Counted from the first letter of the stretch, positions 14,170-22,412 are shown. The stretch: 39,847 bases of DNA from an uncultured Clostridia bacterium (GCA_947625155.1 CANQNG010000019.1:1-39847), one strand, 5' to 3'. Translations and numbers: made by a program. Notes: generated by a model not told the origin, from the sequence alone.

Positions 14170-16083
14170 ATGAAAAAAACTTCCGGCAGACTTGTCTCTG
14201 CACTTTCCGCCGCAGCGCTTTCCGTGACAGCCCTCGGCGCTTTTTCTGCTGTACTGCCTGCACAGGCAGCCGGGCTTTCCGGTCTGGATGCCAAGGGCAT
14301 CACTTCTCAGATGGTGATCGGCTGGAATCTGGGCAACACGCTCGACAGCAGCGGCACAAATCTTCCGAGCGATGCCGCACCGCAGAAATTTGCGACTGCA
14401 TGGGGCAATCCCGTTCCGTCCGAGGAACTGATCCAGACCGTCAAGGACGGCGGCTTCAACACCATCCGTATCCCGACCACGTGGTATGAGCATCTCGAAT
14501 GGGACGAAGGTTCCCAGATGTACCTCATCAATGACGAGTGGATGGACTTCGTGAAGCAGACCGTAGACTATGCCTATGACCGTGACATGTTCGTCATCCT
14601 GAACGTACACCACGAGGACTGGGTCAATGTCGGGGAATTCACCGATGCTACGTTCCAGACTGCTTCCAAGAAGCTGACCGACATCTGGTCGCAGGTCTCC
14701 GAGGAATTCAAGGACTACGACCAGCACCTGATCTTTGAGGGCATGAACGAACCCCGTCAGACAGGGCTTGGCGGCTCTGTAGAATGGGGCGCAGGCGACA
14801 GCAACTCGTGGAGCTACATCAACCGCCTGAATGCACAGTTCGTCAATACCGTCCGTGGACAGGGCTCTGCTGCCAACAAGGAGCGTCTGTTGATGCTCCC
14901 CGGCTACTGTGCATCTTCCACACCGGAGACGATCCGTGCCATTGAGATCCCTGCCAATGCCGGCAACGTGGCACTTTCCGTCCATGCGTATTCGCCGTAC
15001 TTCTTCACCATGGCGACCGATGAGTACGCTAACCACTCCTTCCCCGGTCAAAGCGGCTACGGAGAGGACTATGACGGTGCGCTGTCCAATATGTTCAACG
15101 AGTTCAGCGCTATCATGAATGAGAAAAATTGCCCGATCATCATCGGCGAGTTCGGTGCATCCGACTTCGGCAACACCGAGGACAGAGCAAGATGGGCAAC
15201 TTCTTACCTGAGCAAGGCAAAGGCAGCTGGTATCCCCTGCGTGCTGTGGGACAATAACGTTGTCAGCGATGGCACGGAGAACGGCGAAGCACACGGCTAT
15301 ATTTACCGTGCGACCAATACATGGTACCCGAATTCCGCACCGGTCATCCAAGCAATGATGCAGGTATACGGTGTCACACCGAACCTCAAGCCCTATGAGG
15401 AGCTGAAGTTCGACTGGAGCAAGGTCACGATCGGCGACGACTGGATCAAGCTGTACCGTGAGGACAACGGCAAGGAAGTTAAATCGTGGAAAAACTTTAC
15501 CGTAAGCGGCTGGCAGGACTATGTGAACGAGAATTATGATCTTGTCATGATCTATGAATCTTCGAGCGGTCCGGAACTGGTGCTGCAGGGCAGCGGCACA
15601 GATAACTGGAACCGGATCCAGTCCGGCAGTGTCAGCGAAAACCCGTTCATGCAGTATTTCAGCTATGAGGACGTGATGCAGGCACTTGGCGGCAAGCCGC
15701 TTTCTGACATGCAGAATTTCTACATCAGCGCAAGCAACAGCGACATGACCGCTTATGCCCTCTATGCAGCTCCCAAGGGCAGCGTTGTAGAGCCGACCGA
15801 GTCCGTCGGACCGACCGAGGCAACAACGGAGGCTGTTGAGCCGACTGACAAAACAGAAGCTACAGATACCCCCGTTGTAACAGAGACAGGAGCTGGTCCT
15901 GTGGAGGGTGTGATCCTTGGCGATGCAGACGGTAACAACACAGTGGAAGTGGCAGATATTGTTACGCTCCAGAAATATCTGCTCGGCATGGATGTGCCAA
16001 TTAAGGCAGGCGCAGAGCTGAACGGCGATGGTGTTGTGGATATCTACGACCTCGCACTGCTCAAGCATATGCTCGTTCACTAA
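14170..16083 (+). CDS. Cellulosomal GH5 endoglucanase with dockerin
   Basis: 637 residues. Signal peptide 1-33 (to AQAA); GH5 catalytic barrel about 35-400, with GWNLGNTLDS, the RIPTTW strand, NVHHEDW, the acid/base E194 in GMNEPR and the nucleophile E327 in IIIGEFGA; the layout fits subfamily GH5_4 (endoglucanase/xyloglucanase). Residues about 410-535 form a second beta-rich domain with aromatic residues, probably a carbohydrate-binding module, perhaps CBM80-like (inference). A Thr/Glu/Pro linker (about 540-578) leads to a dockerin (about 582-637) with loops GDADGNNTVEVAD and ELNGDGVVDIYD, of the same type as the PL11 protein and unlike that of the GH9 enzyme. Transcribed alone from a perfect promoter and ended by a strong hairpin. 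Confidence 0.96.
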   Translation: MKKTSGRLVSALSAAALSVTALGAFSAVLPAQAAGLSGLDAKGITSQMVIGWNLGNTLDSSGTNLPSDAAPQKFATAWGNPVPSEELIQTVKDGGFNTIRIPTTWYEHLEWDEGSQMYLINDEWMDFVKQTVDYAYDRDMFVILNVHHEDWVNVGEFTDATFQTASKKLTDIWSQVSEEFKDYDQHLIFEGMNEPRQTGLGGSVEWGAGDSNSWSYINRLNAQFVNTVRGQGSAANKERLLMLPGYCASSTPETIRAIEIPANAGNVALSVHAYSPYFFTMATDEYANHSFPGQSGYGEDYDGALSNMFNEFSAIMNEKNCPIIIGEFGASDFGNTEDRARWATSYLSKAKAAGIPCVLWDNNVVSDGTENGEAHGYIYRATNTWYPNSAPVIQAMMQVYGVTPNLKPYEELKFDWSKVTIGDDWIKLYREDNGKEVKSWKNFTVSGWQDYVNENYDLVMIYESSSGPELVLQGSGTDNWNRIQSGSVSENPFMQYFSYEDVMQALGGKPLSDMQNFYISASNSDMTAYALYAAPKGSVVEPTESVGPTEATTEAVEPTDKTEATDTPVVTETGAGPVEGVILGDADGNNTVEVADIVTLQKYLLGMDVPIKAGAELNGDGVVDIYDLALLKHMLVH

Positions 16084-16102
16084 TTACACAGAACAGAAAA
16101 TT

Positions 16103-16129
16103 CCCCGCTTTCCGGCGGGGATCTTTTTT
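16103..16129 (+). terminator. Terminator of the GH5 gene
   Basis: CCCCGC / GCGGGG stem with a 6-nt loop, then a seven-base T tract. Located 20 nt after the stop codon. Confidence 0.85.
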
Positions 16130-16140
16130 TATATACCCCC

Positions 16141-16169
16141 TTGACAAACAGAGAAAAGTATGGTATAAT
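16141..16169 (+). promoter_or_regulatory. Consensus promoter of the metal ATPase
   Basis: TTGACA and TATAAT with 17-base spacing. The -10 box abuts an inverted-repeat operator. Confidence 0.88.
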
Positions 16170-16171
16170 AC

Positions 16172-16200
16172 ATTTGAACATTCGTTCAAATATTCAAACG
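16172..16200 (+). promoter_or_regulatory. ArsR/SmtB-type operator
   Basis: Perfect inverted repeat ATTTGAAC-ATTC-GTTCAAAT (16172-16191), followed by an extra half-site, ATTCAAAC. It overlies the transcription start just after the -10 box. The sequence type and position match operators of CadC/SmtB/ArsR metal-sensing repressors. No such regulator gene is in the window, so it must be encoded elsewhere. Confidence 0.7.
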
Positions 16201-16218
16201 TAAAAGGAGGCGCTTCTC

Positions 16219-18363
16219 ATGAAGCTGATCTATACCGTAGAAAATCTCGATTGTCCGCACTGTGCTGCCAAGATCGAAGCAGCCATCCAGAAAATAGAGG
16301 GCGTGCAGGAAGCATCGCTTTCCCTGCCGACCGGAAAATTATTCGTGACCGCCGCAGCGGAAGAGGACCTGCTCGAACAGATACAGGCAGCCGCTGACAG
16401 CATCGAGGACGGCGTGCTCTTCCGGAAAAAAGGGCAGGAAACCTCCCACACCCATGACCACGAACATCACCACGGGGAAAGCTGCACCTGCGAACATACC
16501 CACGAACACGCACACACCCATGTACATGAAGAACACGGCAAAAGCGATGTGTACGCTTTGCTCTTTGGGATCGTATTGTTTGCCATTGGCATTGCGCTGC
16601 TCCTGTTTGCGGGAAATGTGCCGTACCTGCCGCAGGCAGTTCTGGTGCTTGCCTATCTGGTGCTTGGCTGGGAAGTGCTGGTCGATTGTGTCAAAAGCAT
16701 CGGCAAGGGGCAGTTCTTTGACGAAAACCTGCTGATGAGCGTTTCCACAGTAGGCGCACTCTGCATCGGCTGCTTTGAGGAAGCCGCAGGTGTCATGCTG
16801 TTCTTCCGCATCGGTGAGCTGTTTGAACACCTCGCCGTGGAGCGCAGCCGGAGATCTGTCACCGAAGCAGTCGATATGCGCCCGGAAACGGTGCAGCTCC
16901 TTGTGGACGGCAAGCCGGAGACCGTTCCCGCCGGAGATGTCGAGCCGGGTTCGCTGCTGTTAGTCCGGGTGGGAGACAGGATCCCTCTGGACGGCATTGT
17001 CCGGCAGGGGCAAAGTACGCTCGACACCGCCGCTATGACGGGCGAACCGCTCCCCGTGGCAGTGCAGGCAGGCGACAGTGTCATGTCCGGCTGCGTGAAT
17101 CTTTCAGGCGTGCTCGAAGTGGAAACTACGGCAGCCCTTGGGGATTCCATGGTACAGCGTATTCTGGACAGCGTGGAAAATGCCGCCGCCGGCAAGCCGA
17201 AGATCGACCGCTTCATCACCCGCTTTGCAAGGGTCTACACACCCGTTGTGGTGGGCATCGCCATTGTAACTGCCCTTGTTCCGCCGCTGTTCGGGGGGGA
17301 CTGGGGTCACTGGATCTATACGGCGCTGAATTTCCTGATGATCAGTTGTCCATGTGCGCTGGTGCTGAGTGTGCCGCTGGCATTTTTCTCCGGCATCGGG
17401 GCGGCTGCCTCGAAGGGCATTTTATTCAAGGACGGCATCTCGCTCGAAGCCCTTGCCAAAGTCAAGGCAGTGGTCATGGATAAGACCGGAACGCTCACAA
17501 AGGGCAGCTTTTCCGTGACAGAATTGGAGGGCGGCAGCGAAGTGCTGCGCCTTGCGGCAGCGTGTGAAACATGCTCCACCCACCCGATCGCAGGCTGTAT
17601 CGTGAAGCAGGCACAGGCGCAGGGCATTGCCATCCCGGAAGCGGAAGCCATACAGGAGATCGCCGGAAAGGGCATTGTCGGCACGGTGGACGGCAAGCGC
17701 ATCGCATGCGGCAATGACAGGCTGATGGCAGACGAGGGGGTCGCTGTTCCGGGGGCAGAGGGTACGTGTGTGTATGTTGCTGTGGACGGCAGATATGCCG
17801 GAAAGCTGCTCCTCTCCGATACCCTGAAGCCCCATGCCGCCGAGACGGTACAGGCACTGGCGCAGCGGGGGCTTTACACGGTGCTGCTGACGGGCGACAG
17901 CCCTGCCCACACCAAGACTGTTGCGAAAACGCTCGGCATTGCGGAAGTACACGCCGGACTGCTGCCGGACGAAAAGCCTAGGCACATGGAACAGATACGG
18001 CAGGAACACGGTGCTGTGCTGTTCGTGGGGGACGGTATCAACGATGCGCCGGTGCTTTCAGGGGCAGATGTCGGGGCAGCTATGGGCAGCGGTGCGGATG
18101 CTGCCATGGAAGCGGCAGATATGGTCCTGCTGGGCTCTGACCCGCAGTCCATACTGCTGGCAGTACAAATGGCAGAACGTGTGGAGCGGACAGCGGTGTT
18201 CTGTATCGTGTTTGCACTGGCAGTCAAGATCGGTATCATGCTTGCCGGGTTCTTGGGGTTTGCCAATATGTGGGTATCGGTCTTTGCAGATACGGGCGTG
18301 ACAATTTTGTGTGTGCTGTTCGTGCTGTGGCGCATTTATGCGTATTATCGTAAAAAGACATGA
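16219..18363 (+). CDS. cadA: Heavy-metal P-type ATPase (Zn/Cd/Pb exporter)
   Basis: 714 residues, P1B-type. An N-terminal metal-binding domain carries CPHC at 12-15; a histidine-rich stretch (about 76-107) adds extra metal ligands. Membrane helices follow, with the actuator TGEP at 274-277, the transport motif CPC (377-379), phosphorylated Asp421 in DKTGTLT, HP at 455-456 and GDGINDAP at 604-611. The last helices contain AVKIG and FADTGVT, the Lys and Asp typical of Zn2+/Cd2+/Pb2+ pumps rather than copper pumps. It exports divalent metal from the cytoplasm using ATP. Expression is probably induced by metal through the ArsR-type operator that overlaps its promoter. AAAGGAGG precedes ATG. Confidence 0.95.
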   Translation: MKLIYTVENLDCPHCAAKIEAAIQKIEGVQEASLSLPTGKLFVTAAAEEDLLEQIQAAADSIEDGVLFRKKGQETSHTHDHEHHHGESCTCEHTHEHAHTHVHEEHGKSDVYALLFGIVLFAIGIALLLFAGNVPYLPQAVLVLAYLVLGWEVLVDCVKSIGKGQFFDENLLMSVSTVGALCIGCFEEAAGVMLFFRIGELFEHLAVERSRRSVTEAVDMRPETVQLLVDGKPETVPAGDVEPGSLLLVRVGDRIPLDGIVRQGQSTLDTAAMTGEPLPVAVQAGDSVMSGCVNLSGVLEVETTAALGDSMVQRILDSVENAAAGKPKIDRFITRFARVYTPVVVGIAIVTALVPPLFGGDWGHWIYTALNFLMISCPCALVLSVPLAFFSGIGAAASKGILFKDGISLEALAKVKAVVMDKTGTLTKGSFSVTELEGGSEVLRLAAACETCSTHPIAGCIVKQAQAQGIAIPEAEAIQEIAGKGIVGTVDGKRIACGNDRLMADEGVAVPGAEGTCVYVAVDGRYAGKLLLSDTLKPHAAETVQALAQRGLYTVLLTGDSPAHTKTVAKTLGIAEVHAGLLPDEKPRHMEQIRQEHGAVLFVGDGINDAPVLSGADVGAAMGSGADAAMEAADMVLLGSDPQSILLAVQMAERVERTAVFCIVFALAVKIGIMLAGFLGFANMWVSVFADTGVTILCVLFVLWRIYAYYRKKT

Positions 18364-18379
18364 ATTCGCACGATCATTC

Positions 18380-18408
18380 TTGACAGGGATCCATTTTTGT
18401 GCTATACT
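18380..18408 (+). promoter_or_regulatory. Promoter of the lipoprotein gene
   Basis: TTGACA and TATACT with 17-base spacing, 32 nt before the start codon at 18440. Confidence 0.8.
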
Positions 18409-18439
18409 ATTTTTATATCCCAAAAAAGAGGAGACTGCT

Positions 18440-19273
18440 ATGAAACGGATCGCTGCATGCGCTTTGTGCCTTGCTTTTTTGTGTACCGCCTGTGCGGAAC
18501 AGGCAGAACAGACGGACTCTCTGGTGGAGCTGGCAACGGCACCCGCCTTTGCTGAAAACCTGAACGAAACAGCCGCACCGGAGACCACGGAAGCACTTAC
18601 CGAACCTGAAACGCTCCCCACCCCGCCGATGCCCTCACAGCCTGCGGAGACTGACGAAACGGCGGAGACGGAACCGCCCACCGAACCGCCTGCGGACTGG
18701 CAGATCGCTTACCGGGCGCTGTTGGCGGATGTGTATGCCGCTTCTTCGCATGAGGCATCCTACTTTGCGCTCATCGCCCTGAACGGAGACGAAACGCCGG
18801 AACTGGTCGTGCTGGACGATACGGAGATGCAGCTATACTGCTATAACGGAACGGAAACCGTCCTGCTGCTGGAGGATGGCTACAAGGACACCGCCTGCTC
18901 GGAACAGAATGTCTGCTTTCAGCCGTTGAGCGGCAGGATCGCAAGTGCCTTTTCCACCATGGGGGCAGGCAGCGGGTTCTATATCTTTGCATATGCGGAT
19001 ATGAACACGGTAGATGTGACCCGCTATAAGTTTGACAACAATGCGGACGAGGGCGGTGAACTGCCCTATGATCCGGTCTGGGACAGGGCGGCGGAATTCG
19101 GCGTGGTAAACAATGGCTACCACGATGTCACGCTGGACGATACGTGGACACACATCGGAGCTGACTTTCCGCAGTGCTGGGAACTGACCAAGGAGACCGC
19201 AGCCGCAGCCGGTGAGGGCTGGTCACTGGCGCTCGTGACCGGAGCAGGACCGGAGACCGAAGAGACCGAATAA
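18440..19273 (+). CDS. Putative secreted lipoprotein, unknown function
   Basis: 278 residues from MKRIAACALCLAF. The signal peptide ends in FLCTAC, a near-lipobox (the -3 residue is Cys rather than Leu), so lipidation is probable but not certain. Residues about 35-95 are a low-complexity Pro/Glu/Thr linker with many PxE/T repeats. The globular part (about 95-270) contains IALNGDETPELVVLDD, a pattern seen in proteins with FG-GAP/EF-hand-like repeats, then aromatic strands. The frame is open 43 codons upstream, but GAGGAG and the promoter place the start at 18440. No catalytic motif recognised. It ends at a hairpin shared with the convergent Nudix gene. Confidence 0.7.
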   Translation: MKRIAACALCLAFLCTACAEQAEQTDSLVELATAPAFAENLNETAAPETTEALTEPETLPTPPMPSQPAETDETAETEPPTEPPADWQIAYRALLADVYAASSHEASYFALIALNGDETPELVVLDDTEMQLYCYNGTETVLLLEDGYKDTACSEQNVCFQPLSGRIASAFSTMGAGSGFYIFAYADMNTVDVTRYKFDNNADEGGELPYDPVWDRAAEFGVVNNGYHDVTLDDTWTHIGADFPQCWELTKETAAAAGEGWSLALVTGAGPETEETE

Positions 19274-19282
19274 GGACTAAAA

Positions 19283-19308
19283 TATCCCCTCCGGGAACGG
19301 AGGGGATA
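19283..19308. terminator. Shared hairpin between convergent genes
   Basis: Perfect 11-bp arms TATCCCCTCCG / CGGAGGGGATA with a GGAA loop. T-rich on the minus side (ATTTTAG), weakly on the plus side, so it probably terminates both the lipoprotein and the Nudix gene. Confidence 0.75.
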
Positions 19309-19312
19309 CGGT

Positions 19313-19720
19313 TTATCCCTTGATGACCTGCCTTGCTTTGATGACGATGTTCTTGTCGTTTTCATAGGTCAGCATACTTGCCGCATGGTCGATGGCGACC
19401 CAGCGGATCTCGGAAATTTCCTCGAGCTGCGGCACATAGTCGTAATTTTTCGCCTTGGCGATGAAGTAGACCACGACCTTCTGGGTATCACGCTTCGGGC
19501 AGTAGGAAACGGTCTCCCGGAAAGTGGGGTCGATGATCACATCGATGGATGTCTCCTCCCGGATCTCCCGCAGGGCAGTCTCCACCTCAGTCTCCCCCGC
19601 CTCGACATGCCCTTTCGGGAAAGACCAGTGTCCGCTGTTGATGTGACGGATCAGCAATATTTCCAGATTGCCGTGAGATCTGCGGTATACGATAGCGCCG
19701 CAGGATTTTTCATGCTGCAT
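19313..19720 (-). CDS. Nudix hydrolase, Ap4A-pyrophosphatase type
   Basis: 135 residues. Starts MQHEKSCGAIVYRR, typical of bis(5'-nucleosyl)-tetraphosphatase-like Nudix enzymes, and has a near-perfect Nudix box GHVEAGETEVETALREIREET (about 38-58), with Ser where Gly normally follows. Likely splits diadenosine tetraphosphate or another nucleoside polyphosphate. The frame extends upstream, but AGGAGGGG lies 8 nt before the ATG at 19720, which decides the start. Monocistronic, from a clear promoter. Confidence 0.9.
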   Translation of the reverse strand: MQHEKSCGAIVYRRSHGNLEILLIRHINSGHWSFPKGHVEAGETEVETALREIREETSIDVIIDPTFRETVSYCPKRDTQKVVVYFIAKAKNYDYVPQLEEISEIRWVAIDHAASMLTYENDKNIVIKARQVIKG

Positions 19721-19760
19721 ACGGCACACCCCTCCTGACATTTTCAGATAGTCTCTCTTT

Positions 19761-19789
19761 AGTATAGCATATTTTATCAAATTTGTCCA
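19761..19789 (-). promoter_or_regulatory. Promoter of the Nudix hydrolase gene
   Basis: Minus strand TGGACA (19789-19784) and TATACT (19766-19761), 17-base spacer. Confidence 0.7.
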
Positions 19790-19868
19790 TATGTTTTTTC
19801 AGGTTTGTCTATTTTTTTCTCCGTGGAGCGCAAAACGGACAAAATTTTGATTTTTTTTCCGAAATGTA

Positions 19869-19897
19869 TTTACGAAACCGATTTTTTGTGCTACAAT
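19869..19897 (+). promoter_or_regulatory. Probable promoter of the CPBP protease gene
   Basis: TTTACG and TACAAT with 17-base spacing, about 70 nt before the start codon. Confidence 0.6.
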
Positions 19898-19906
19898 AGA
19901 AACAGG

Positions 19907-19937
19907 AGCAGGCAGGAAACGATCCTGCCCCTGCTCT
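19907..19937 (+). other. Hairpin at the 5' end of the CPBP protease transcript
   Basis: A 7-bp outer stem GAGCAGG/CCTGCTC and a 5-bp inner stem CAGGA/TCCTG with a 2-nt bulge, right after the predicted transcription start. No T tract follows, so it is not a simple terminator. It may stabilise the mRNA end or be incidental. Confidence 0.45.
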
Positions 19938-19968
19938 CCATTCCCGCTTCTGACCGAAGGAGAACACT

Positions 19969-21171
19969 ATGAACAAAGAAGATCCCATTTTTACCCCGGA
20001 ACAGTTCCGGGCACAGGCAGCAGAACTCAGCCGGGCAGTCACGGAGCTGAAGCGCCGGGACGAACAGTGTCCCGACCCGCACGACCCGTTCAGCAACCCG
20101 ACGGAGTTCAGGGACTATACCTGCGACTATGGCGAGATCGTTCCGCAGATACGCATTCCCGGCTGCCGCATCCCCCTCAAGCCCAACAAAAAAGAAAAAA
20201 AGCGTATCTGCCGCTTTCAGAACATTGTCGGCGGCGTATTGACCGGGCATGCCATTGTTTCCAACGTGCTGTTTCTGATCCTCATGGAGATCTTTATTCT
20301 GGGGGTCGGCTTGGTCGACCGCAGCGCAGGCGAGCTGCCGGCGGGCTATGAGGACATCGTAATGGACTATCTCTACGCCTCGTCCACGATCACTGCCCTG
20401 ACATTGCTGGTGTATGGGCTATGCAACTTTTTTGCGGCATGGCTGGGGTGTAAAGCGACCAAGATCCCCATTTCCTCCCTGTTTCAGACAAAGGGCTTCT
20501 CAGCGGGGAAAGCGGTCATGTACATCTGCATCGCCCTGTTCATCCAGACAGCAACGGGATATGCGGCAGTTTGGATCTCCGACCTGCTCGAAGGAGTCGG
20601 CATTTCGCTCTATGAAGCGGATTTTTCGACTGCCCCGGAGATCAAGAGCACGGCTGTCTCGATCGTGTACAGCGTGCTGGTCGCTCCGGTCACAGAGGAG
20701 CTGCTGATGCGGGGCTTTGTCCTGAAAAATCTCTCCCGCACCGGACAGCGGTTCGGCATCATCATGAGTGCGTTCCTGTTCGGCATCTGGCATGAAAACA
20801 TCTCGCAGTTCATACTGGCATTTGCGGCAGGGTGCTTCTTTGGCTACCTCACCGTCAAGCACGATTCCCTTGTGCCTGCCATTCTCTGTCACATGGCAGT
20901 CAACGGCTTTGCGGAGCTGTACTCGATCTTTGATACCTACCAGATGGGCTTTGCCTATGCGCTGACAGATATTGTATATATGCTTGCGGCAGCGGCAGGA
21001 CTGGTGCTGCTGGTCATCCTGTTCTTCCGGGAACGCATGCCGCAGAGCACACCGCACCAGACAGAACGCTGTCTGCGCATGACACTGCGCTCGCCGATGA
21101 TGCTGGTCATCATAGCCATTCATATCGGGGCGATACTCATGCTGATCTTTCAGGAATCCGGCATGCTATGA
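19969..21171 (+). CDS. CPBP-family intramembrane metalloprotease
   Basis: 400 residues. The first 85 residues are soluble and charged, ending in KPNKKEKKR; the rest has about eight membrane segments. The CPBP (CAAX protease/bacteriocin-processing) motifs are present in order: APVTEELLMRGFVL with the EExxxR glutamates (about residues 242-247), FGIWHEN with the metal-binding His, and CHMAVNGF with the last His/Asn motif. These enzymes cleave peptides inside the membrane; some process or give immunity to bacteriocins, and others act on unknown substrates. GAAGGAG lies a few bases before ATG. Followed by a terminator at 21232. Confidence 0.9.
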   Translation: MNKEDPIFTPEQFRAQAAELSRAVTELKRRDEQCPDPHDPFSNPTEFRDYTCDYGEIVPQIRIPGCRIPLKPNKKEKKRICRFQNIVGGVLTGHAIVSNVLFLILMEIFILGVGLVDRSAGELPAGYEDIVMDYLYASSTITALTLLVYGLCNFFAAWLGCKATKIPISSLFQTKGFSAGKAVMYICIALFIQTATGYAAVWISDLLEGVGISLYEADFSTAPEIKSTAVSIVYSVLVAPVTEELLMRGFVLKNLSRTGQRFGIIMSAFLFGIWHENISQFILAFAAGCFFGYLTVKHDSLVPAILCHMAVNGFAELYSIFDTYQMGFAYALTDIVYMLAAAAGLVLLVILFFRERMPQSTPHQTERCLRMTLRSPMMLVIIAIHIGAILMLIFQESGML

Positions 21172-21231
21172 ACGTGAAAAAGAGGAGCGATTTTTTCGCC
21201 CAGCTCCTTGAAAGTCAGGAATAACGAACAA

Positions 21232-21259
21232 GGCGCAGTCTCCATGGACTGCGCCTTTT
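21232..21259 (+). terminator. Terminator of the CPBP protease gene
   Basis: GGCGCAGTC / GACTGCGCC 9-bp arms, 6-nt loop, then TTTT. A nearly identical hairpin recurs at 22381. Confidence 0.8.
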
Positions 21260-21346
21260 CTCATCATCCATTGCTTTCCGGTTCAACAGGTAATAGCTGC
21301 CGTCCTGTAATTTCACGCCGGGGTCATGCACGGAATCACAAGCCTT
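21260..21346 (-). pseudogene. Possible GH43-like coding relic
   Basis: Reading the minus strand from 21346, one frame stays open for about 29 codons and gives CDSVHDPGVKLQDGSYYLL. HDP followed about 10 residues later by DGxYYL is the first-blade signature of family 43 glycosidases, whose catalytic base is the Asp of HDP. No start codon or remaining blades are present; upstream it runs into the inverted-repeat element, and downstream into the terminator. Chance similarity over so short a stretch cannot be excluded. Confidence 0.35.
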
Positions 21347-21507
21347 ATACTAATTTCATTCTAAAATCCGGCAATCTTTGCGATATCCTGCACCTGTTAC
21401 TGCGTCAAAGCGACTCGACATACGACAGTATGGCTTCGTCTCTTTTCCTTGTAACAGGCACAGTCTATCGCAAATCTTGCTCGCTTTTTAGAATGAAATT
21501 AGTATAA
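21345..21507. mobile_element. MITE-like inverted-repeat element, 163 bp
   Basis: The ends are perfect inverted repeats for 22 bases, TTATACTAATTTCATTCTAA and on, and the two arms stay similar for about 60 bases (both contain TTTGCGATA and CCTGTTAC in matching places). The whole element can fold into one long hairpin. No transposase is encoded. Possible TA or TTATA flank duplication is not certain. A non-autonomous element or a structured repeat RNA are the two readings. Confidence 0.7.
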
Positions 21508-21615
21508 TTTGAAATTTTCACATAACTTTCACACGATTTTCACCTATTTTTTTTTTTTTGATAAAATGATAAAAAGATGTTATGAGTCGATCATCAGAAA
21601 CAGGAGGTAACAAAA

Positions 21616-22317
21616 GTGGAAGAAAAAGATTTGTGCAGGGCAAGGATCGAGGGCGGTTTTACTCGTAAAACGGTAACTATTTTCTGGATCATTTATGCGA
21701 TATTGTTCATTCTCGGTTTTTTCTTTGGGTCAAGATGTTATGATGATGGAAGCCTTTTTATATACTGGTATAATTTAGAGCTTTTCTATCATTATGTTGG
21801 GAGACATTATGTGGAAAACGGAATAGATTTTTTATGTGTAACCTTTTTTGCAATCATAGTACTTCTGCCGCCATTGGTGTTTTTTATCTGGAGAGCATTG
21901 GTTCGCAAAAGCTGTTCCCAGTCTACGCTTGTTCTGACAACGGAAAAGATCTACGGTGCACATAAATGGTTCCTGAAAGATGAACAGATCCTGATGCCGA
22001 TGCCAAAGATCGATAACATCATCGTCCGCTATAATTTTATCGACCGGCTTTACGGCGGCGGTGGTCGTACTGTCCGCATTGCATCCAATTCCGGCTTTGT
22101 CAATTTCCCCTGTGTCCAGAATGCAGAGGACTTTGCTAACCTTGCCATGGAGCAGCTCGAAAAATACCGGAAGAGCCTGAATACTGACGCTGCATCTCCC
22201 GCTCCGGACAGTGCTATCGTCAACAAGCTCCAGTCCCTGCAAGCCCTGAAAGAACAGGGCATCCTCTCCGAAGAGGAGTTCAATGCCAAAAAAGCAGAAT
22301 TGCTCTCCAAAATGTGA
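21616..22317 (+). CDS. Membrane protein with PH-like region and C-terminal SHOCT domain
   Basis: 233 residues, GTG start with AGGAGG 8 nt upstream. Two membrane helices (about 18-38 and 70-92) are followed by a cytoplasmic bacterial-PH-like region (about 100-180: STLVLTTEKIYG, then MPKIDNIIVRYN and GGGGRTVRIAS). The C-terminus, ALKEQGILSEEEFNAKKAEL, is a classic SHOCT motif, a short helical hairpin often appended to membrane or secreted proteins and thought to mediate oligomerisation. Function unknown. It stands alone, between two related terminators, in a part of the window with an AT-rich leader. Confidence 0.8.
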   Translation: MEEKDLCRARIEGGFTRKTVTIFWIIYAILFILGFFFGSRCYDDGSLFIYWYNLELFYHYVGRHYVENGIDFLCVTFFAIIVLLPPLVFFIWRALVRKSCSQSTLVLTTEKIYGAHKWFLKDEQILMPMPKIDNIIVRYNFIDRLYGGGGRTVRIASNSGFVNFPCVQNAEDFANLAMEQLEKYRKSLNTDAASPAPDSAIVNKLQSLQALKEQGILSEEEFNAKKAELLSKM

Positions 22318-22324
22318 ACCCCCG

Positions 22325-22350
22325 AATGCCCATGCAGCTGCGTGGGCATT
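22325..22350 (+). terminator. First hairpin after the SHOCT gene
   Basis: AATGCCCA / TGGGCATT arms with an inner GCAGCTGC palindrome, then TCTGTTTG. Directly after the stop codon. Confidence 0.6.
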
Positions 22351-22380
22351 TCTGTTTGTCTCCCCTTTTACTGAAGATAA

Positions 22381-22412
22381 GGCGCAGTCTCTATGGACTG
22401 CGCCCGTTTTTT
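22381..22412. terminator. Bidirectional terminator between SHOCT and PL11 genes
   Basis: GGCGCAGTC / GACTGCGCC 9-bp arms around a 6-nt loop. On the plus side CG then TTTTTT; on the minus side TTATCTT. It serves the convergent SHOCT and PL11 genes. Confidence 0.8.

Larger units (their letters stand above)
21172..21615. other. Non-coding stretch between the CPBP and PH/SHOCT genes
   Basis: 444 bases without an intact gene. In order it holds a weak GGAGC/GCTCC dyad (about 21183-21210), the terminator at 21232, a short GH43-like relic on the minus strand, the 163-bp inverted-repeat element, and an AT-rich leader with a 13-base T run (21547-21559) before the next gene. Confidence 0.7.

Noticed and set aside
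13969-16080. 703-residue open frame on the minus strand
   Set aside because: It lies entirely opposite the GH5 cellulase, which has complete family motifs, signal peptide, promoter, ribosome binding site and terminator. The minus frame is a shadow with no recognisable domain.
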